Source: Corticium candelabrum (lineage: Eukaryota; Porifera; Homoscleromorpha; Homosclerophorida; Plakinidae). From it: a DNA stretch of 64,000 nucleotides. Under the pieces are notes generated by a model that was given only the letters and a program-made list of their open reading frames with translations, was not told the origin of the DNA and searched no databases. Positions 26,023 through 39,533 of the stretch are shown here, one piece after another. The translations under genes were made by a program, and so were the position numbers. The stretch spans positions 5,960,631 through 6,024,630 of the forward strand of contig NC_085097.1 of the NCBI RefSeq assembly GCF_963422355.1, written 5' to 3'. Every line of letters begins with the position of its first letter. The stretch's first letter is position 1.

Positions 26023-29000
26023 TAGTTACTACCACAAAGCTCTCTGTGCATGCAAATGCTGAGGCTTAACTACAACTAACAAAACATTCTTACTTGAACT
26101 TTGCTATAACTGGGGCCAACACCACATTGACTGACAGTGTGTACATTGGCAGGTTGTTGTATTATTGATCCTACATGTCATTACACAAACAATTGTGAAA
26201 CCAACTAAACTCATCCAAATGTAAATAACAAACTTTGTGATGAAGTTCTATCCCTTGTTGCTGTTGATGAAGATGTGAAGCCAGAGGAATGTAGACCCTC
26301 TTCACTACAGAAGTAGAATGTTTTCTGTTCCTCATGTGGAAGAGAAGGAGAGTGAGGAGGTAAACTGGAATTTGATGAATCAGCTGATTTGGACAGTTTG
26401 TGAACTGCTTCCAATGTGAGACTGAAGTCCACTTCACCTTGTCTGATGTACTCAACACGAACAGGAAATTCTAAACTATCAGGATGAGGGCCATTTGCTT
26501 CAACTTCAAATGTAAAGCAATGATCGTGATCAAATGATTGTCTCCACAGATGTCTGGTTGGATACTGAACTTCTACATCACCTCGACACAATGACCATTC
26601 TGGACCAAGTTGAGGCTTCATGACCACATGACCTTGCTTACGAACTACAATTTCCGTCACTGGACAGAGCTGGATAGCAGGCAATGATACATGTCCTTGA
26701 TGGTCACGAATAATTTTCTGACCAATTTCTTCATATGAATTGAAAAGATGCACAGACAATGACCATTTGCAAGAAGAAAGACTTCGACCAAGAACTACAC
26801 ATCCCATCTTCCTTCTGAATAAAATGGTTGGGCTCTTAATAAAACTAACAAGCCACACCCACCCACTAAAACTGGTCACCTCTACTGACCAGCTGTTGGG
26901 ATCAAATGGAATATGTGACTGCACTTCCTGAGTATCAGGAGAATACACTACCACACCACGCCATCTCCACTTCGTCTCATCGAGTCTTGATTCACATCTC
27001 ATCAGAGTGAACGACACGCCTGCTGAAGTCACATCAGCTATGGTGTTGATACACACTTTGATTGGCTTGCTGAATGAGACGTCATGGGGACCAAGAAAAA
27101 TAACTGGACTGACCACTTGGTAGCCACTAGCAGAGACGAGAGGCATATACTTATCTTGCATGAATGAATGAATGGAGAATTGTGTTGGTGATTGAACGAC
27201 ACCCGCTGGAACAGTAATGCTCACACTGCCAGCACTCAGCTCTCCTCCCTCACTGCCCATCGTCTCGTGGAATGACAAGCCATCACTGCTACCAACGTGC
27301 AACACTTCCAATGTACCACCCACCCACAATGGGTGGCACAGATCAGAAATGTCAACATTTTCTACTAAACAAACAACATGGGATGAGTTGCTTAATGGAT
27401 TGTATGCAGCATCTCATACCCATTGTGGGTGCAGATTGATCGGGATGATCGTCACCCTACACAGAAGACAGAGATCAGAGTAGAATACAGAAATTACACT
27501 CAATCAAGTGACAACAATTATCAAAACTCAAATCATTTACTAACTTGATAAATAACACAAAAGTAAACGTAGACAAATATATCCCAACCAACTCATTAAA
27601 TAACAGAAAAACAAAAACCACAACACACATTCAAAAGTGAGAAAAGAGAAACAAACAAATCAGTGTACGTAAAGCAACAAACAGACTGACTGCTCGACAC
27701 AAGCAACAATCAAACAAACACACAAGCAAACAGATGATGACTGTTGTAAGTCTACTATCATTCTCTACCTCATCCTCAATCGATGACTTTCTCTCAAGTC
27801 TATTTCCTCTCTCTAACACATACAAGTAGTTCAACACAATCTTTACAAAGCCAATGATTGTCCTCACCATCTGTCTGTTCCACTTCTTCTGCTTTCCCTT
27901 CACCAATAATTGTCTCGCCAGATTGTGGCCGTTGGAATGGGCTCAGTCTCCTTAGTAGACGCATTACTGCACAACAAACTCAATAATCACAACATTAACC
28001 TTCACCTCAAATATCAGACCTTCAGATCTCTGCCTGCTGTTGCTCGGCTGCTGGTTACTATTGATGATTTGAAGAGCAGCAAACAGAGCAGGCTGGGCAC
28101 GTTTGTAGTCAGTAATATTTAGCAAACATTCTGACCATAAAATCAATGCTGAAAACAGAAAACAGCAACTGTGAGAGATGCAGGTAAAGAGAAATGAGGA
28201 AATTCTGACTGGAGATTTTCTCAGGATGGTTTTGGTGGAGACCAACTGCTTCAATGTCGACAGCTTCAGACAGAAGTTTCTCTGCTTCTTTGTTGTTCCC
28301 TTTTTTCATAAGACATTCTCCCAAATATTTCAATGCTGTACAAATCAAGACACACTGATACACACACATGCTGATTTGACATTATAGAACATTTAGACAT
28401 ACGAAATGCTGTATGAGGATGTTTCTCTTGGAGTGAATGTCTGTGTATGTCCAGACATTCTCTCAAGTATTGTTCGCTCTCATCCAACTTTCCTACTCCC
28501 ATTAAATACACTCCCAGTTGACCAACAGCTGAGAACAACAACAACTCGTAACCAACACATGACAATTATGACTGATTTATACTGCAGTATCAACATGTGC
28601 AAATGATAATCAGCATGTCAAGCTCACAATTCACATAAAGTTGATGTCAAAAGAAAGACAAGAAACTAACCTATAGCCACATCAGGATGTTCATGATGGA
28701 GACTTGATTTAGACATCCTGACACAGTCGGTCATCAGCTTGATTGATTCACTTACTCTACCTTGTTGTTGCACACACTGAGAAAGTGTGAATAGAACTGA
28801 AGAAGATAAACAATGATAATATTATAGACAACACATTGAATCAACGTGAGGTGAGTAGAGTTGTTTCAGTAAGAAGAGTGAGACGTCTTACAATTGTATC
28901 AGAGAATGAACACATACCAGTTGCAAGATCAGGATGATCTTCTGTGTGAGCAGATTTCATGATCTCAAGTGAATGTCTCAATAATCTTTCTGCTTCAGGC

Positions 29001-32000
29001 AGTTTCTTTTGTTCCATAAAACATTCACCAAGCATCCTCATACCTAAAATAAGAATAAAGGTGAGAATTAAGACACAACAACTTTTCTTGGTAATTGAGT
29101 TGCAAGACAACAATCAATGTCTAATATATTTCAATGCAGTAGTGAGAGATGAGTTCTTTCTCACACAACATGCAACCACTCTTCCAGTCTGTCCATCATA
29201 ACTGATTAAACAAGAGATTTCTACAGCACATACCCTGCACACTGACATTGTTGTGTCGCTGTAGAAATGTGCACACTGTAAGCATGCGCAATAACACCAG
29301 CAGTCAACAGTAGGTGTGCTTAATAAACTTGTTTCGTAATAAGCTACAAGTTGAACACCTTGTGTGCCATGTCCAGCACTCTTAACCAAGAAAGCTACTC
29401 TTCCTCCTATTTCCTTCAGTTTGTTGATGATTACAACTTACATGACACCTACATTTCAAGATCTCACGATTTTTGAAGTGACAGCTAGACATAGACAGAC
29501 AAACAGAGAAGCGCTTAAACAGACAAACAGACAGAGACAAACAAACATACAAACACATGAACGAACCTATCTACTTACATGCAAACAGACAGACAGACAA
29601 CCAATCACTTTACCAGCTAGCAAGTGCACACGATGTAACAATTAAGTGATACACAAACCACAACCTCTAATGCATTCAACGTCCCTTTTGTCTATTACGT
29701 ACACATTATCATTATGTCAGTATTCTTGTAGCCCATCATGCACCACTTGAACAGAATTTTGCCTTTCACTTTACATGTGCTTTGTCTGAAACACTGACAC
29801 AGACCAGACGAATAGAAAATAGAGAGAAATCATGGTCAACAAAGACAGATAGCAAAACTAAAACTGAAGAGATCAACATATAATACACGCTCAAGTAAAT
29901 TCATGCAGTAAGGCTATACAAACTACAGTTGCGGACATAACCCTAACCCTAACCCTAGGTCTTTCTCCGCCGCGGGAGGGAAGGAGATGACCGGCTGGAC
30001 ACTCGAGCCTAGCACGCGAACTGTGCAGGTAAGATCTCAAGTATCAACCATATATTTAGTGTTTTGTGCGACCACCTTCGTTTCTAATGCACTCATCTAA
30101 TCGATTAGGATAGTGAGTACAATAATTTTTTATTTCATAGCAAATAGCGGTGAGTGATTCCCAAACGTTTGATATTGCTTCTTCCAATTCGTATTGCATT
30201 CACGGACGTCTTTTCTCAATTTGCCGTTTCATCCAGCTCCACAAATTTTCTATTGGGTTTGAGTCGGGAGAATTGGTGGGCCAGTCAAGTACATCGATTT
30301 GCTGATTTGCAAGGAAAGCTCGAGCGTGCCTAGATGAATGAGTTGGTGCGTTGTCATGTTGTAAACGCCAAACATCTGGGTAGAGTTCATCTGCAGCAGT
30401 GATAAGGGACTCTTCCAAGATTGACGTGTACAGGTGGGAGTCCATGTTGGTTGTGAAGAGCTTGAGTGTTGCTAGTTCACGTTCACTGATGCCTCCCCAA
30501 ACATGGACTTTAGGACAATGCCTAGGAGTTGCAAATACAGCATCTCTGTCTACAGGGACCCAAACGCAAATTGTGTTGCAGTAGAGTTGGAGAGTCAACT
30601 CATCGCAAAAAAGGTGTTTGACCAGCTGTTAGTGTGCCGCCTTTAGCACCACTCCAATCTTCGTGCGAAATGTGCCTCCGTTAAGAGAGGAACTCTCTTA
30701 GGCAGCAAACAGCGAAACCCCAGTCTGTTCAGGTACCGTCTGGTTGTTCTGTCGCTGATTTCTACGCCTTCCGTTCTCTTTTTCTCTGTGATTTGTGATG
30801 CGGAAGTGTAGGGGCGGGTCCGATAAAGCGATTGCACACAATTGATGTCTACCGGCTTCATCAACTTCGAACAGACTACCTGCTCTTGAGCAATGATTGA
30901 GTGTTTGCGTGTCTTCCAGTTTCTTGATGGTTCGCCAGATTGTTGTTCGTAAAGTGCCTGGAAGGAGTTCTGTTACTTCAGATGGTGTGAAGCACAGCGA
31001 TCTCTATACGATTTTCCAGCTGAGACATGACTGATGAAAAATTATGATTTCAGCTGCGCACTACATTAATATATTAGCTTGACGTTTGTGCTGCTTGTTT
31101 TAATTGGCTTTTATATATCAACCTAGTGTCAAACGTAAATTGCATGAGTTTTTCCTACTAGGTGTATGCAAACTGGAAATGTTTCAATAATTATGTCCGC
31201 AACTGTACATATATAGTTTCATGTCAGCGACTGCATCACTCGCAAACCTTTCGCATGCCCCTCCCCTACACACCTGCGCATGCACAAGCCACCATATTGT
31301 CACACGTCCAGCTGGTGCATAGTTGGTAGCTGCCAACATCATAGTTCTGATGTGTATTATAGTGTGTAGTCACTTTTAAACATATTAAAGCTGTGAGCTG
31401 GTGAAACCAACTGACTACATCCAATGGTGTAAATTATGAGTAGAACAATGTGTTAATATTAAACAGATATCACGTACAAGTGTACAGGTACCGCCCGGCA
31501 CCTAAATTCAGGAAGAGGCTGACGCAAAGCTATATATGTAGTTTGTATGGTCTAATTCACAAACTCTCACACATACACAAGCAGGGAGAGACACAAGAGA
31601 AAGACAGACAGACTGGTCCTAAGAGAAACATCATATCCTCTTGTCAAATAAGTTGAAAATCTTTCAAATACAACAATTACTCACACACAACACTTACTCT
31701 TGGCCACCTTCACATCATTAGCTGGAAGGTGTTTCTGTCGTATTAACAAGCACTCCTCCAGTAATGATGTGGCATCAACATACTTGGATTGAAGTAAGTA
31801 ACATTGCCCCAGAGAATACAAGGCTGTAAGTACAAACAAACAAAAGTCAGTCACACAGTAAATATACCATATACATACAAGTACACACTCCATCATATGT
31901 GACATACACCAACACATACTAGACAGTGACTTTCACTGACTCTCGGCTTCCCCTTTCAAGACGTTCACTCCACATTCATTTGTCATGTTGGTGACACCAA

Positions 32001-33166
32001 ACGCAGCAAGTACCTAACCCAGAGTTTTGTTGACGTGTTCTTACCGAGAGAAAATGGACCATAGGTCTACGTTTGGTGTGAATTGCAAACATCATGTAAA
32101 CATTGCATATATAGGAAGCCTTTGCTCAATATCTGCATGTTTTCACCACACATACTTACACTACTATTTTCTATGTAATAATCTACCCACATGAAGAACA
32201 GGCTGCTCAGCTAGTTACTGTGCAAATAAATGCAACTGACTAGATACGCATTCATCTCTTTAAAAACGTCAGTTGATCACAAACTTTCAGATGTCGAGTG
32301 TAATTAAGAGTCACTTGGTTAGCAAATGCATTTTCAATCCTAATGATGATTGGCAATTAAGTGAAGCCAGCAGACAGACAGACGGACAAACAAGCAGATG
32401 GGAAGGCAGACAGCAAAGCTAACTATGTAGGGTGCATGCTATTGGAATGATCTCACATGATGTCATTTCCACGTATGATCCTTGCCATCATTATCTAGTT
32501 ATCATACATGATAAAGGTTCATCTAAACTTCACTGCATCATTTAATCACTTTGAGTGATGTAGACTAGGCTGCATGTATCATGCAGCCCAATTCACTATT
32601 AACTGGATTTTAGTCTAAAATCATAAACATAAAACAAACATTACAATACAACTCACTGGCAGCTAGTAAGAGATTATGTGTCTCAGGAAGTTTTCTCATA
32701 ACTGATAAAAGATTTTCTAGAATTGCTTGTGCTTTCATATATTCTCCATTAGCAATGTATGTCTCCCCCAGATTACCAAGAACTAAACAACAGAACAGAA
32801 CCACAAACCCTGACTTTAGAATTTCTGCAATATTTTCAATCAAAACAACATTCCTCACCTGCCAGTCTCACTTCATCTGTTACTTCCAAATATTGTTCTG
32901 CCATCTGCCTGGCTTCTTCATAAATTCTAATTGCTTCAAGATAACGTCCTTCTTTTACAAGCTTCAATCCTTTCTCATCAAGATCTATAAAATACAATCA
33001 TTGTTACACTCAAATACAATCTGTTTCTATATGCAACACATCAAACATATATGCACCCACCCACCCACCCAATCCTCACACAAACAGCCCATTTCTCAAC
33101 ATTAACTAAAACATGATCATTTCCCATATTGCAATGCTTACCTCTGATCTCTTTCTTGATATCCAT
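24808..33166 (-). CDS. TPR-ZU5-UPA-like-Death domain protein
   Basis: Exons: 33142-33166 (ATG), 32859-32984, 32657-32782, 31698-31823, 28918-29043, 28671-28796, 28403-28528, 28210-28335, 28020-28148, then ~27868-27966, 27420-27456, ~26211-27364, ~26090-26173, 25680-25830, 25443-25622, 25204-25304, 24808-25062 (stop). The first part encodes about eight 42-residue kinesin-light-chain-type TPRs (for example LGECFMEQKKLPEAERLLRH). The large exon starts with a ZU5 domain (GGELSAGSVSITVPAGV, VSPVIFLGPHDVSFSKPI) and continues into a UPA-like region. The last two exons encode a Death domain (HWYEIGIRLGVDIEEL, LLEACRQAGVGAAAE). PIDD and UNC5 have ZU5-UPA-Death; here TPRs replace LRR or Ig modules. Expected role: a scaffold in apoptotic or innate signalling. 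Splicing between 28020 and 27364 and around 26200 is uncertain. Confidence 0.8.
25972..26020. repeat. GCGCGTGCGCG + (CA)n
   Basis: A short alternating purine-pyrimidine tract (GCGCGCGTGCGCG followed by ~16 CA units) in an intron of the TPR-ZU5-Death gene. Such sequence can adopt Z-DNA. Confidence 0.8.
29924..31207 (-). mobile_element. Tc1/mariner DNA transposon, decayed
   Basis: Perfect inverted termini TACAGTTGCGGACATAA (29924-29940) and its complement (31191-31207), including the TA target dinucleotide, bound a 1.28-kb element. It sits in the TPR-ZU5-Death gene intron between the exons at 31698 and 29043. The left terminus is followed at once by CCCTAACCCTAACCCTA. Confidence 0.92.
30200..30990 (-). 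pseudogene. Tc1-like transposase, frameshifted
   Basis: The C-terminal half (30598-30200) has the DDE-D landmarks of Tc1 transposases: VWGGISE, QHDNAPTHSSRHA and DWPTNSPDSNPIENLW. The N-terminal helix-turn-helix part is in another frame (30864-30643: RTTRRYLNRLGFRC, FARRLEWC). At least one frameshift near 30630 and a stop separate them, so the element could not encode an active enzyme. Confidence 0.88.
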
Positions 33167-33798
33167 CTGTTAACAAAAAGTCTAGATGAAAACATAGAGT
33201 TGACAAAGTCTAGAGACAAACAATGCTATCCTTCTACCAATAATCTCACATTCATTAATTAAAACATTTCATTTCAACTAACAATGCTAACAAAAGTCCC
33301 GTATATCCATAATCCCGAGGTATTCCCGGCAGCCAACAGAACACGAATCGAACGCAACACAAAGGCTAGAACTACAAATACGCTGCGCAAACTGATCTCA
33401 ATCAAAAGTAACCGTGGAGACGTCTCAACATTCAAACAAACGTGAGATTGAGTAGCAACGAAGGCGTCGCCTACACCGAAAAGACGCAATTTCATCTATT
33501 CGTCCCTCACTCTGCCTCCTTCCTACTATTAACTTTGTTGCAATGACGTAGACATACTTGTAGTGCAAGTGATGCAGCAGGAAATGACGGATTGAACTGT
33601 GAACGACGACAGCAACAAGACGTGACCGGTCACGTGGGTGAGTAGGCAAACAAACCTGCATACCAGAATGTGGCAAATTTGCATATTAATTTTACAGAGT
33701 AACCTCAACGGGTTCTAGTATTTAGAACTTCAACCTATGAGATATCACAGGGTATGAGTTGATGTGTAACTTGCTAAATTTTATAGATACCAACTGTA

Positions 33799-33859
<61 letters not shown>

Positions 33860-34156
33860 CGTGCGCGTGTGTGTGTGTGCGTGCGTGTGTGTATTTTGGG
33901 CACCAACTAGATTGTAACTCTATACATGATATACTACAGGCAAAGACTTTACGTCACAGTCATTAATTAAAAATTTATTACATAATTAATTAATTAACAA
34001 CTAGTAAATGCTCGGTTAGCATTGTGTTTGGCGAGCGATGGTGTTCTGTCTTTACCTATTGAGTGATAATTCGTGTAACAATGGTTGCGTTACGTATCAA
34101 TAGTTTCTGTCAAACCAACGCGGGAACTAAGGAAAGAGACTTTCAGTTGCTCTTCT
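33167..34156. other. 5' flank of the TPR-ZU5-Death gene with (GT)n
   Basis: Holds the presumed promoter and 5' UTR of the minus-strand gene and a ~90-bp (GT)n with GCGTGCGC interruptions at 33803-33892. No open frame with recognisable similarity was found. Confidence 0.5.
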
Positions 34157-34670
34157 ATAGAGCGTTTTCACGTGACGTCACAATGCCGGAAGTTGCCATT
34201 TTGGTGTCCAACTACGCATGTTGAGATCGAACTGGTGCCGTTTTCTGCCCGTTGTTGTACTACTATCGGCATTGTGTATAGTTGTTGGATGTTTCAGCTG
34301 ATCGGGGCGCGATAAAGACGTGTCTTTCTTTCAAATACCTGTCGTTGTAGGAGGAACAAGCAGCGCTAGAAGAAACGGCCAAATAGCAGCGATTTCGCGA
34401 GAAGACCTAAAAGAAACCAAGCTGATAATGGAAGACCCTTTGTAGGCCCTTTAGTTTTGGCAGACCAGTTGATCTGTTTGATGAACTGATCCAGACTGCT
34501 ACCAACCCAGAATCAAACAGACGCGCAATTACAGACGCGCAAGAGAGGTTTGTTGTAGCAATCGCATTGTCAGTCTTCTTCTTTTGGCTTTTCACAGATG
34601 ACATATCTACTTCTTTCACTGGTCTGTAAGGTTGTTTCTGAATAAATTGGAATGGCGTCTCTCTTGTCTG

Positions 34671-34809
34671 TGTAGAGTAACGCAGTCATACTAATTAGTG
34701 GTTTCTTGCCGTATGGACACACCTACTTTCTGACTAGTATATAGTGTACGGGCACAATAGAATCGTGGCCTTTTGGGTTTCAACTGTTGCAAGTCGTATA
34801 CTCGTTACA
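34671..34809 (+). repeat. 5' LTR of Gypsy element
   Basis: Matches 39650-39659 plus 40011-40142 of the 3' LTR almost base for base. The short length (139 bp) is unusual for Gypsy. TATATAGTGTACGG at 34738-34751 may be the core promoter. Confidence 0.9.
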
Positions 34810-34831
34810 TTTTGGTGTCAGAAGTGAGTTC

Positions 34832-37819
34832 ATGGCTCAGCAAGGTGCCGATCAGCCAGTTGTACAGCAACCTCAGGTTCAAGCCTATCGTCAGCCGTGC
34901 CTACCAGAACCTTTTGCTGATGGCGACATATCTACCTGGTTGCGTCGCTTTGATCTCTGCTGTTCTGCTAACCGCTGGGACGCCCACGACAAGGTCGTAC
35001 GGTTGCCTACTCTGCTTCAAGGACGAGCCTTTGCAGTGTTTGAACGGCTGACCCAACAGCAAACGGATACGTACGACCACCTCATTGCCGCTCTGAAAAC
35101 AGCATATGAACCGCGTACAGAAGAACGTCGTCGCCTTGCAACGCGGCAGCTCAATAGTCGCACTCTGGAGACGGGTGAGGACCTTGATGTGTTTGTACGT
35201 GATCTAGAACGTTTGCTAGACAGAGCACAGCCTGGGTTATCCGCAGAGTTGCGTCGGCAGCAGTTGATTGACCGGTTCATTGCCGGGTTACCGGAGGTCA
35301 TCAGTGATCAGCTATACGTCTTAGCACCAGTGGGCCTTAACGAAACGGTGAGCAAAGCTAGAGAGCTGTGTCTCTTGCAGCGTCGCAAAGAGGACAGGCA
35401 AGGTACAAGACGAGGGAGGATAGCTGCCACAACAGGAGCACAGTCTGCTGATCAGGAATCATTAGCACAAACAATGGTGCGTTCTTTAGAAGCGTTGACC
35501 TCGCGTCTGGAACGACTGGAAGACCGCATTCAAGGTGGAGCTACTGGGAAGCAACAGTCCCGATCTCAAAAGATTAGTGGAGGATGCTGCAGATGTGGTA
35601 GTACAGGGCATTGGAAACGAGATTGTCCAGTGCCGGCTGGGAAACCTACCCACAAGGAAGTATGGAAGAAGACCAACAGTAACCCCAATAGCCTGACCAA
35701 AGAACCGCAGAAAAGTAATACTGTGGGTATTCTGACTGGTGGAGAAGCTGATCAATCATGCTCTCTCACAGTACAGGCGATTGTGGCAGGACAGATGACG
35801 CAGTGTCTGGTAGACACTGGTGCATCTGCATCTCTGGTTCCCAGCAGGCTTTATCTGGGAAACCACGATTCATCTAGGAGTGGTGAGAATAGCCACAATT
35901 CACTGAAAGGAGTGGATGGAAATGATATCCATGTCTGTGGCAAGATGGATTTGCAAGTGGAAATTGGTCAGTGGAAGACTCATCATAAATTTTTGGTAGC
36001 CAACATAGCTACAGGACCCATTCTTGGTGTAGACTTTCTTTTGAAGCACAACATTACTGTTGACTTGAGGCGAAGAAGGCTGACACTACCAGGAGGTGCA
36101 ATTGGAAGTTTGACCACACCAGGAGTACAAAGCAATCATTGTTTTCTGATTTTCAACCACAGCATGCAGATTCCCACAATGACCAGACAGCTGGGAGAAG
36201 CTCACATAGTGGATGAGTATGGTAACAAGGTATGTCAAGAGGGAGTGGCAATGTTAGAGCCAGACAATACTGTCATTAGCAAGACAGGTGTCATGATTGC
36301 CCACTCACTAATCAGTTTGGATCAGGATGTGGTGCCAGTGCAATTGATGGCACCTGGTGGACCAGTGCAGCTGTCACAAGGAACTGCATTAGGGCAACTG
36401 ACCAGCATAGACCACAACGTCCCCATTGTAGGCGTGATTCAAGAACTAGATGCAGGAATTGACACTAGCCAAGATACAGTCCCTAGAAGTGATGTCATAC
36501 CTACTAATGCATCAGTTAGTGAAAAGAACAATGAGCTAGTGCAGCAATTTGAACTAAACAAGCTGCCACTGAAGGAAAGCGAACGAAAACAATTGGAGGC
36601 ACTGATCATCACGCATGCTAATCTGTTTGCATTCCAAGCAGGCGAAGTAGGCAGAACGGATCGTGTCCAACACAGAATCAAGACTGGGGACAGTCCCCCA
36701 ATTAGACAGCACCCCAGACGACTTCCACACAGCTTGAGAGGCGTGGTCAAGGACCAAGTTCAAGAGATGCTGGAGAGAGACATTATTCGTCCATCAGCAA
36801 GTCCTTGGTCAAGTCCGATTGTTCTTGTAAAGAGAAGGGATGGCCGATTTAGATTCTGTGTAGACTACCGGAAGTTGAACGCCGTCACGACTAAAGATTC
36901 ATACCCATTGCCTAGGATAGATGAGGCACTGGACAGCCTTTCAGGAGCCAAGTACTTTTCTACGTTGGACTTAGCTTCTGGGTACTGGCAAGTAGAGGTG
37001 GCACCCGAGGATAGACCAAAGACGGCATTCACATCAATGCATGGGCTGTATGAATTTAATGTCATGCCTTTCGGTCTTACCAATGCGCCCAGTACTTTTC
37101 AGCGACTCATGGAAGCAGTGCTAGCTGGTTTATCATGGGAAGAATGTCTAATCTACTTGGATGACATCATAGTGTTTTCATCATCGTTCAAGGAACACAT
37201 GTTGAGGCTAGAAAGGGTATTTGGGAGATTGAATGCAGCAGGTTTGAAGCTACAACCTGCTAAGTGTCACTTTGCGAGGAATTCCGTGAAGTACCTGGGA
37301 CACATAGTATCTGCGAGGGGTATTCAACCAGATCCGGTAAAGCTTCAGGCAGTCAAGAATTTTCCAAGACCAACAGAAGTTAAAGAGCTGAAGGGATTCC
37401 TTGGCTTAGCGGGTTATTACCGCAGGTTCGTACCAGGATTTTCGCAGATTGCTGCCCCACTTTTTCAACTGCAGGAGAAAGGCACAGACTTCGTCTGGAC
37501 GGAAGCCAGTGAAAGAGCTTTCACTGTCCTAAAAGAGAGACTGACGGAACCACCAGTCCTAGCTTTTCCACAGTTTGATAAACCGTTCCACCTAGCCACC
37601 GATGCTAGTGAGACAGGATTAGGGGCAGTGCTATCTCAAGAGATCGAGGGGAAAGAGAGAGTAGTGTCCTATGCTTGCAGGGCTTTGCGTAAAGCAGAAC
37701 ACAACTATTCAACAGTAGAGAAGGAAGCACTCGCAATTGTGTGGGCAGTTACAGCATTTCGTCCTTACTTGTACGGTCACAAGTTTACAGTAGCAACGGA
37801 TCACTGTCCATTATCATAG
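34832..37819 (+). pseudogene. Gypsy Gag-Pol, 5' part (Gag, protease, RT, RNase H), ends at premature stop
   Basis: The ATG at 34832 lies 22 nt after the LTR. Order: Gag (about residues 15-220, DISTWLRRFDLC), coiled-coil-like stretch, CCHC knuckle (CCRCGSTGHWKRDCP, near residue 252), aspartic protease (LVDTGASASLVP, near 328), reverse transcriptase with LDLASGYWQ and YLDDIIVFS (near 775), and RNase H (ATDASETGLGAVLSQ, near 922). Gag and Pol are in one frame. The frame ends at a TAG (37817-37819) just after the RNase H motif ATDHCPL, well before the expected RNase H/integrase junction, so this is a nonsense lesion. The family function is retrotransposon replication. Confidence 0.92.
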
Positions 37820-37880
37820 CTGAAGTCAGTCAAGGAACCAACAGGACGACTGGCACGATGGATCTTGATGTTAGGGGAGT

Positions 37881-39533
37881 ATGACATGGAGGGGCAAGGA
37901 CAATACTAATGCAGATAGCTTATCGAGACGTCGACACCATGACACAGACAAAGAAGACCAGGAAATGCTATCCACTCACCACAACGAGACATCTGAATCA
38001 TGTGCAGCAGTTGGATTCCTTCCCCAATGGTCAGCTGCTGACTTGCAGCACATGCAGAAAAGTGACACTGAAATAAAGGAAGTGCTTGAGCAGATGCCAG
38101 CAGGACGACCACAGTTTGCGGGAAAGTGGAAAAGTAATTCAAAGCTTAAACAGTTTGGTCGAGTGTGGCATCAGTTGAAAGTAACAGACGATGGACTACT
38201 GTACAGAATTCGGGACAGGAGAATGGCTACAGGAAGACAAACGCAAGAATTAGTAGTTGTTCCAACATCTTTAGTATCGGAGATCTTAACTCAATTGCAT
38301 GACCAGAGTGGACACCTTGGATTGGAAAAGACTTTGGGAAGACTGGAGGATAGATTTTGGTGGCCAGGATACACTCAAGATATCAAAGACTGGATCAGGT
38401 GTTGTATACAGTGTAGTCAGAGGAAAAGACCACCACGTCACCCAAGAGCAGCACTACACAACATTACAGTTGGAGGTCCAATGGAAATGATCGCTATTGA
38501 CTTTCTAGGTCCATTACCTCAGACAGAAAAGGGAAACAAGCATTTGCTTGTCATGGCTGATTATTACACCAAGTGGGTGGAAGCCTTTGCACTACCCAAC
38601 CAGAAGGCATCAACAGTGGCACGAGTACTTGTTGATGAGGTCTTTTGCAGACTTGGAACACCAGCTATACTCCATAGTGACCAGGGGAGAAATTTCGAGA
38701 GCAAGATACTGCAGGAGGTTTGCCAGATACTTGAGATAAAGAAAGTTAGAACTACTCCGTATCATCCCCAGAGTGATGGGTTAGTCGAGAGGGCAAATCG
38801 AACTCTGCTAGACCTGCTTGCTAAGCATGTCTCCCACAATCAGCGAGACTGGGATGTATGTCTACCTGTACTTCTGTTTCACTACAGAACATCAAAGCAA
38901 TCAACGACACAAATGAGTCCATTTGAATTGATGTTAGGAAGAAGTGCACGCCTTCCTGTCGACGTTCAGACTGGAGCACCTCTTCCTGAACCAGAAGCAA
39001 CAACGGAGTTCGGACAACGATTGAAGGAGGACAGAGCTCTGACCAAGGAATTCGTAGAGACGCACATCGTGTCAGCACAACGTCGTCAGAAGGAGAACTA
39101 CGACCAGAAGACATCTCCGCATCATCATTACACGGCAGGTGATCTAGTTTGGTTGTTTACTCCAGTTGTAAATATAGGAATGTCCAGCAAAGTAGCCAAA
39201 CCTTGGAAGGGTCCGTTCCGCGTATTGGCAGTGTACGACAATGGCACCATGGACGTCAATCCTGCGGAAGGTAGAAGACGACGACGGAGGCGAGTACACT
39301 CTAGCCGAGTGAAGCCATGTTACAGACATCCGGTACACGACAGCTGTCAGGAAGATCGAGAACAACAAGTGATGAAACCAACTGAAGAGAACGAGCAACA
39401 AGCAGAGGAGGCCAGTCCGAATATTCTACCGGCAGCAGTTCAGTACTTCGAGGAGGTAAGTCACGGAAGGCCAAGTCCCGGATGTAGTAGACCAACCATT
39501 GGTCGTGGACTTACCGATTCGAAGACCTGCTAG
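37881..39533 (+). pseudogene. Gypsy Pol, 3' part (integrase), in a shifted frame
   Basis: This frame resumes pol about 60 nt after the premature stop in a different frame (KDNTNADSLSRR), so a frameshift near 37890 accompanies the stop. It contains the integrase HHCC zinc domain (HDQSGHLGLEKTL, CCIQCSQRK) and the DDE core: IDFLGPLP, HSDQGRNFES and QSDGLVERANRTL. A C-terminal module (VWLFTPVV, WKGPFRVL) follows. The last residues appear shifted again near 39500. It could not be translated together with the upstream part without recoding. Confidence 0.9.

Noticed and set aside
29364..29645. 93-codon + strand frame in a TPR-gene intron
   Set aside because: Low-complexity Arg/Gln/Thr from a short GACA run; no domain.
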